Positions 60,401 to 64,000 of a stretch of DNA of 64,000 bases are shown piece by piece. The notes beneath the pieces are model-generated. The model had not been told where the DNA came from, ran no database searches, and saw nothing but the letters and a program-made list of their open reading frames with translations. This DNA comes from Thermodesulfobacterium hydrogeniphilum (GTDB taxonomy: Bacteria > Desulfobacterota > Thermodesulfobacteria > Thermodesulfobacteriales > Thermodesulfobacteriaceae), in assembly GCF_000746255.1 (NCBI RefSeq), contig NZ_JQKW01000001.1:1-64000 (forward strand). Direction: 5' to 3'. Both the position numbers and the translations under genes were made by a program. Every line of letters starts with the position of its first letter. Positions within the stretch are counted from its first letter, which is position 1.

Positions 60401-61631
60401 GGGCTCCATAAGCTTGAGCAGTAATTTCATTTCTTATAACATCTGCTCCCACGAAGTCTCCTATTAAATACCTTCCAGAACCAGTTGCTCCTACACCCTT
60501 TACTATAACCTTAGAAGGAAGTTTAGCTTTAAGCTCAAGAAGTCCTTTTTTAATGCTTTCTAAAGGTTTGCCCTGATGAAGCATATAGACTTTAGCAATT
60601 AAGTTTGCGTCTTTATCTATAGCTACTAATTTAGTGCTTACAGAACCCACATCTATTCCAAGATAAACTTCTAAACCATCTTCTATTTTTACAGCCCATC
60701 TCTTTTTTTCTATTTTGCGAGTAAATTCTTCAGATAATTTTAAAGATTCAAAAGGGATTAAAACAGGATGCCTGGGTGGATTATAATTTCTTTCTTTCAG
60801 ATATTTTCTCAAGATTTCAGAGCCTTTATATTCAGAGGCAGCCTTTCTTTCTAATCCATAAAGCGCTGCTCCTATAGCTCCCATTATTTTAAAATATTCT
60901 GGTATTATTAGCTCATCATCTTTAAGTTCAAAAATTTCTTTAATAGCACGTCTTACTCCAAGATTAGCAGCTACTCCTCCTTGAAAAATAAGAGGAGGTA
61001 GAATCTCTTTACCTTTTGCTAAATTACTTTTCAAATTTCTTATGATAGCAAAGCAAAGCCCAGCTATAATTTCACAATCAGGAACAGCGGCTTGTTGAAG
61101 ATGAATCATATCGGATTTAGCAAAAACTGTGCATCTACCTGCTATTCTTGGAATATTTTTTGCTTTCAAAGCTAAGCGAGAAAATTCTTCTATAGTATAG
61201 CCAAGACGAGCAGCCTGTTGTTCTAAAAAAGAGCCTGTTCCTGCGGCACAAAGAGTATTTAAAGCAAAATCTTCTATTTCTGGAATGCCTCTTTCATGAG
61301 TAATAAAAATAAGCTTAGAGTCTTCTCCTCCTATATCTATAATGGTTTTTACCTGAGGATAAAAAAAAGTAGCAGCTTTAGCATGAGCTATAACTTCATT
61401 TATAAAAGCACTTCCTAAAATTTGAGAAATTGTTTTTCCTGCTGTTCCTGTGCAGGTTATACCTGAAAGATTATTATCAAATTTTTTTTCTACTTCAGAA
61501 AGAATCTTTTCTGCAGTTTCTATAGGTTGTCCATTGGTTCTTTTATATTTCCAAAAAAGTATATTTTTATTTTCATCAAGAACAGCCACTTTAGCTGTTC
61601 CTGATCCTACATCTAATCCAACATATTTCAT
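57435..61631 (-). CDS. Giant 2-hydroxyacyl-CoA dehydratase activase-like protein
   Basis: The 1398-residue protein has two tandem BadF/BcrA-type ATPase units followed by dehydratase-like parts. Unit 1 (about residues 1-260) has LDVGSGTAKVAVLD, IGGEDSKLI, and CAAGTGSFLEQQAARLG with a downstream GRCTVFAKSDM; unit 2 (about 315-580) repeats the same marks with YLGIDVGSVSTKLVAID, IGGQDSKYI and GERCTVFMQSDLLH. Cysteine-rich KGCPNQCEIHQVC lies near residue 610. The remainder (about 640-1390) is DUF2229 plus HgdB-like segments with PAEPCFPIKIALGHI and SGKECYPTV. Such fusions are common in anaerobes but their substrate is unknown. It may power a low-potential electron transfer using ATP. GGAGG precedes ATG 61631. 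Confidence 0.9.
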   Translation of the reverse strand: MKYVGLDVGSGTAKVAVLDENKNILFWKYKRTNGQPIETAEKILSEVEKKFDNNLSGITCTGTAGKTISQILGSAFINEVIAHAKAATFFYPQVKTIIDIGGEDSKLIFITHERGIPEIEDFALNTLCAAGTGSFLEQQAARLGYTIEEFSRLALKAKNIPRIAGRCTVFAKSDMIHLQQAAVPDCEIIAGLCFAIIRNLKSNLAKGKEILPPLIFQGGVAANLGVRRAIKEIFELKDDELIIPEYFKIMGAIGAALYGLERKAASEYKGSEILRKYLKERNYNPPRHPVLIPFESLKLSEEFTRKIEKKRWAVKIEDGLEVYLGIDVGSVSTKLVAIDKDANLIAKVYMLHQGKPLESIKKGLLELKAKLPSKVIVKGVGATGSGRYLIGDFVGADVIRNEITAQAYGALFLDHEVDTIFEIGGQDSKYIYLDKGTVSDFTMNKACAAGTGSFLQEQAVKLGIPIEKFGDIALKSNAPLKLGERCTVFMQSDLLHYQQQGLPKKDLIAGLCYAIVYNYLNKVVEGRKIGKKIFFQGAVAFNKGVVAAFEKVLGKPIIVPPHHEVTGAIGVALLAKEETKGETRFRGFDLSKVKYTIKTFECKGCPNQCEIHQVCIEGSKPYYYGGRCEKYEVDYRKAPENIPNLTLEREEKLLSYVKPVEGDFKEDKIIGIPRILQFFEWLPLFATFFQEAGYKVVLSPPTSKQIIKIGCELAPAEPCFPIKIALGHIKALLNMGIKKIFLPQITDLPPEHPIFEVGKVCPYVQSVPWISPASLKFKELGTEVISPVLHLGRPKFIINDEIKQLAQMLNIPVNKAKKAWKKGEEAQKGFHDWLRKRGKEILREFKDQVILVIVGRPYNAFDTGANLGLHYKIKKLGVVGLPVDMLPLDEFDNYEALEDFKNMYWEYGQRFLLAAHIIRETPNLFPVFFTNFSCGPDSFIQHFFEEILGNKPSLELEIDEHSAEAGMVTRLEAFVDSIKNKIKKCEYKRQKFEIRVRPTDGRTVYIPYMCDHARILAAAFRACGVKAEVLPEPDEESLELGRRYTSGKECYPTVLTTGDLIKLINSPNFNPEKSIFFMPNSGGPCRFGQYNQFHKKILRDLGIKMPVYSLQQDIQFYEDLDILGRDFMKIAWRGIIAVDILDKFLREIRPYALDKKEVENLYMESLSKIERTIEEKGDLIEILLEIKKAFSKIPVKEEEKPVVGIVGEIYVRSNRFANENLYRFLEDLGLEVWLPPITEWIHFINYTSKKWAKKLGLLKTVLRYIIESQYLKWEEKKFSNLVKDFLDTAEEPEVENLMKLTQKYIDVQYEGGEVLLSIGKAVEYLHNGIYGIVNVIPFACMPGNVVTAILKRIKEEEGKKVPTLTVPCDGQKSLGTKMRIEAFVEQVKEFFNSKKAKF

Positions 61632-61763
61632 ATTGTTTCCTCCAAAAAATTGACTTTTTTAAAAAAATTAATACTTTCTTAAATTTTTTAAAGAAAAAAA
61701 GAAAAAGCAAAGCTTAAAAACAATTTTAACAAAATTTTTAAAATCAGTAAACACAAAAAACTC

Positions 61764-63095
61764 TTGGCAAAGCTTGGTAATATAATATATTATAAGGCTG
61801 TGAGGCCTATTGTAAAAATAGAAAAATTAGTGTTTGGTGGAGATGGTTTAGCCCGTCTTCCTGATGGAAAAGTAGTTTTTGTTCCTTATTCTATTCCTGG
61901 AGAGGTTTTACAGATAAGAATTACAAAAGATTATGGAGATTATGCTGAAGCAGAAATAGATAAAATTTTGGAAGAATCAACCTTTAGAAGGAAACCTATA
62001 TGTCCTTATTATAAAATTTGCGGAGGTTGTCAATTACAGCATATCACTTATGAAGCTCAATTAAAAATAAAAAAAGAGATTCTCTATGATACTTTTAATC
62101 GCTTAGGGTGGAAAGAAGATATACCATTAGAAAAGATAGTTCCTTCTCCTAAGGAATTTCATTATAGGAATCGTCTCAGACTTCATGTAGAAAATGCTCA
62201 GTTAAAGATGGGATTTGTAAAAAGGAAATCTTATGAAGTTTTAAAAATCGAAAAGTGTTATTTGGCAGAGGGAATTTTAAATGAAATTTTATCAAAACTT
62301 TATAAAAATCCTTCCTGGGTTAAACTTTCCATTTATAGCAAAAGAGTAAAAATAGAATCCTCACCTGAAGAAAATAAAGCAACTCTTATTTTTTGGACTT
62401 CACTTAAACCTTTAGAAGAAGATATAGAAGGATTAATAGAAATTAAAGAGATAAAAAGTGTTTTTTATTGGATGAAGGGTCGTCATCCAGAAGGTCCTTT
62501 TCCCAAAGGAAGTTCCTTTGGTGGACGAAGAGTTTTTAAGAATATAGATAGTATTTTTTACTATGTTCAACCTGGGGTTTTTGTTCAAACTAACTGGAAT
62601 ATAAATTGTGCTATTATGGAAACTATAAGATCTTGGAATTTGGATTATGAAAATGTGCTTGATTTACATGCAGGTATAGGAAATTTTATTTTTCCTCTTT
62701 TGATTAATAAAGAAGCAAAAAAATTCTTAGGAGTAGATACAGATCTCAGAGCTATAGAAGATGGCCTTTATATTGCAGAAAAACAGGAAATAAACGGAAG
62801 ATTAGATTTAAGGAATATGAGTGCTATGGAAGCTCTTTATGAAGCTTTAAAAATGGGAGAAATTTATGATTTGGTTCTTTTAGATCCTCCAAGAGGAGGA
62901 TGTAAAGAGTTGTTAAGACTTTTACCAGAAGTAGCAAGAAAGTATATTATCTATATTTCCTGCGATGCACCTACCTTTGTAAGAGATATTAAAATTTTAA
63001 AAGAGAAATATGATCTTAAGAAACTGGTTCTTTTTGATATGTTCCCCCAGACCTATCATTTTGAGTTGGTTGGTCTTTTGGAAAAGAAAGTTTAA
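61764..63095 (+). CDS. TrmA/RumA-type RNA uracil-C5 methyltransferase
   Basis: The protein of about 440 residues has a TRAM domain (VKIEKLVFGGDGLARLPDGK), the four-cysteine [4Fe-4S] loop CPYYKICGGCQ with a later partner, the SAM motif VLDLHAGIGNFIFPLLI near residue 290, LVLLDPPRGGC and the catalytic cysteine YISCDAPTF. It methylates uracil in rRNA (RlmD/RlmCD-like) or tRNA (TrmA-like). Start choice is open: TTG 61764 overlaps a promoter-like TTGGCA...TATAAT, and GTG 61800 (VRPIVKIEK) is just before the TRAM domain. The 3' end overlaps the convergent gene by 80 nt. Confidence 0.88.
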   Translation: MAKLGNIIYYKAVRPIVKIEKLVFGGDGLARLPDGKVVFVPYSIPGEVLQIRITKDYGDYAEAEIDKILEESTFRRKPICPYYKICGGCQLQHITYEAQLKIKKEILYDTFNRLGWKEDIPLEKIVPSPKEFHYRNRLRLHVENAQLKMGFVKRKSYEVLKIEKCYLAEGILNEILSKLYKNPSWVKLSIYSKRVKIESSPEENKATLIFWTSLKPLEEDIEGLIEIKEIKSVFYWMKGRHPEGPFPKGSSFGGRRVFKNIDSIFYYVQPGVFVQTNWNINCAIMETIRSWNLDYENVLDLHAGIGNFIFPLLINKEAKKFLGVDTDLRAIEDGLYIAEKQEINGRLDLRNMSAMEALYEALKMGEIYDLVLLDPPRGGCKELLRLLPEVARKYIIYISCDAPTFVRDIKILKEKYDLKKLVLFDMFPQTYHFELVGLLEKKV

Positions 63096-63840
63096 GCTCT
63101 TTCCCAAGTGCCCAAAGAAGTTGTCTGCAAAATCCTTGGACAATTTTAACTTCTTTAGAAGTGAGCTCAAGTTTTGAAAGGAAGCGTTTAATGTTGGTAA
63201 ACCAGAGGATTTTGTTTTCATGAGGTATGTAATCTATAGCTTTTAAAGTGGCTTCAATGATACTATACATGATATTCAATTCTTGCTGAGTGGCTAACAC
63301 GGGTTTAGGAAATTTGGGAATACTGGCTTCTTGAAAGATCTCATAAAGAATTATAACTATAGCTTGAGCTATATTTAGAGAGGCATTTTGAGTAGTGGGA
63401 ATAGTTATAACTTTATCGCAATAAGAAAGCTCTTCATTTGAAAGCCCAAACCTTTCATTCCCAAAAAGAAGAGCTATTTTGTTATTTACAGAGAGTTCAC
63501 AAATATAAGGAGCTAATTCCTTAGGAGTATAATAAACCATGCGTTTTCTTCCAAGACGTGCAGTAGTTCCTATAACATAATTAAAATCTTTTAAAGCAGA
63601 AGGAAGATCAGGAAAAATTTTCATATTTTCTAAAATAGTTATCCCAGCTTTAGTAGCCATAGCTTTCATTTTTTCTTCATCTATAGATTCAGGATTAACA
63701 AGAATAAGATTGGAAATGCCGAAATTAGCACAGGCTCTGGCAGTAGATCCTATATTTTCACTATACATAGGATTTACAAGTACTACAGCTATGTTTTCTA
63801 ATTTTGCTTTTACGGGCTCAGAGACAGGTCTAACTTGCAT
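63016..63840 (-). CDS. TrmJ-like RNA 2'-O-methyltransferase (SPOUT)
   Basis: The 274-residue protein starts with the SpoU fold: NIAVVLVNPMYSENIGSTAR with ACANFG following it, then ALLFGNERFGLSNEEL near residue 130 and IPTTQNASLNIAQAIVIILYEIF near 150, the three SPOUT motifs. A C-terminal helical extension (about 185-274) is typical of TrmJ, which methylates tRNA position 32. Target not proven. The stop lies 80 nt inside the 3' end of the uracil methyltransferase gene. Confidence 0.88.
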   Translation of the reverse strand: MQVRPVSEPVKAKLENIAVVLVNPMYSENIGSTARACANFGISNLILVNPESIDEEKMKAMATKAGITILENMKIFPDLPSALKDFNYVIGTTARLGRKRMVYYTPKELAPYICELSVNNKIALLFGNERFGLSNEELSYCDKVITIPTTQNASLNIAQAIVIILYEIFQEASIPKFPKPVLATQQELNIMYSIIEATLKAIDYIPHENKILWFTNIKRFLSKLELTSKEVKIVQGFCRQLLWALGKELKLSFPKDQPTQNDRSGGTYQKEPVS

Positions 63841-63935
63841 AGGTTAATTTTATTCTTGTATAGGAGATTGTCAATAATAAATAGAGGTTGGTATTACAGT
63901 TTCTATTAAAAGTTAAAAAAATTTTCTTAAAGAGG

Positions 63936-63963
63936 TTGCTTAAAGAATTAATATTGGTATAAT
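63936..63963 (+). promoter_or_regulatory. Promoter reading out of the window end
   Basis: TTGCTT (63936-63941) and perfect TATAAT (63958-63963) are 16 nt apart. No gene starts before base 64000, so it likely serves one beyond the window. Confidence 0.45.
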
Positions 63964-64000
63964 TTATCGCTGTCTAAATTTACCCAAAAATATACGGAAC

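Overview
The window looks like a stretch of a thermophilic sulfate reducer of the Thermodesulfobacteriota, close to Thermodesulfobacterium. The base composition is strongly AT-rich (roughly 30% GC by eye) and the proteins are rich in K, E and I. It carries a complete Hmc-type respiratory complex with a 16-haem cytochrome c, a Tat-exported [NiFe] hydrogenase, a tungsten aldehyde:ferredoxin oxidoreductase, an ADP-forming acetyl-CoA synthetase and an LPS-type envelope gene (lolA). The genus is inferred from gene content, not from a database search. No rRNA, tRNA, CRISPR array or prophage was seen.

Layout. 1-280: end of an IS1380-like insertion sequence. 320-3360 (minus): kup, frameshifted in a T9 run, and ribBA. 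3449-9697 (plus): murJ, then a packed series ykgJ-pyrK-pyrD-hslO-lapA-serine hydrolase. 9710-10531 (minus): proC behind a duplicated 40-bp promoter-like repeat. 10836-18290 (plus): a seven-gene operon, tmcD-like, hmcE, hmcF, hmcA, hmcD, hmcB, hmcC. 18297-20306 (minus): CBS protein, PhoU-like DUF47 protein, PiT phosphate permease. 20452-25246 (plus): DUF445, a second hmcF-like gene, an inositol-monophosphatase/Nudix fusion, a diguanylate cyclase. 25191-29684 (minus): RNB nuclease, hisA, lipoprotein, anion permease. 29898-40234 (plus): carbon-metabolism block of CBS protein, ADP-forming acetyl-CoA synthetase, DRTGG P-loop protein, MtaD-type deaminase, second CBS protein, AMP-forming acetyl-CoA synthetase, iron alcohol dehydrogenase, D-lactate-dehydrogenase-like enzyme. 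40225-44932: RibD-like reductase, two envelope genes, lolA, ftsK. 45059-51789 (plus): two c-di-GMP proteins, AOR, hydrogenase small and large subunits. 51837-57303 (minus): hypD, hypC, CDP-alcohol transferase, comM, and atpE, atpB, atpI, atpZ. 57435-63840: giant acyl-CoA dehydratase activase-like protein and two RNA methyltransferases.

Main discovery. hmcF is interrupted by an in-frame TGA at 13701-13703, exactly where the paralogue at 21606-22973 has a conserved cysteine (ECGH). The TGA is followed at SECIS distance by a perfect GC-rich 7-bp hairpin with a 5-nt loop carrying G at its second position. The alignment with the paralogue continues past the TGA without gaps. I read this as a selenocysteine-containing HmcF with a cysteine paralogue elsewhere in the window. 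The two genes also share a 114-bp identical tract that suggests gene conversion.

How the parts may work together (inference). The hydrogenase delivers periplasmic electrons to HmcA, and the Hmc membrane subunits pass them to the cytoplasmic HdrD-like HmcF for sulfate reduction. Lactate, alcohol, aldehyde and acetate enzymes supply or recover carbon and electrons. The ldh-like and hydrogenase genes share a near-identical promoter module.
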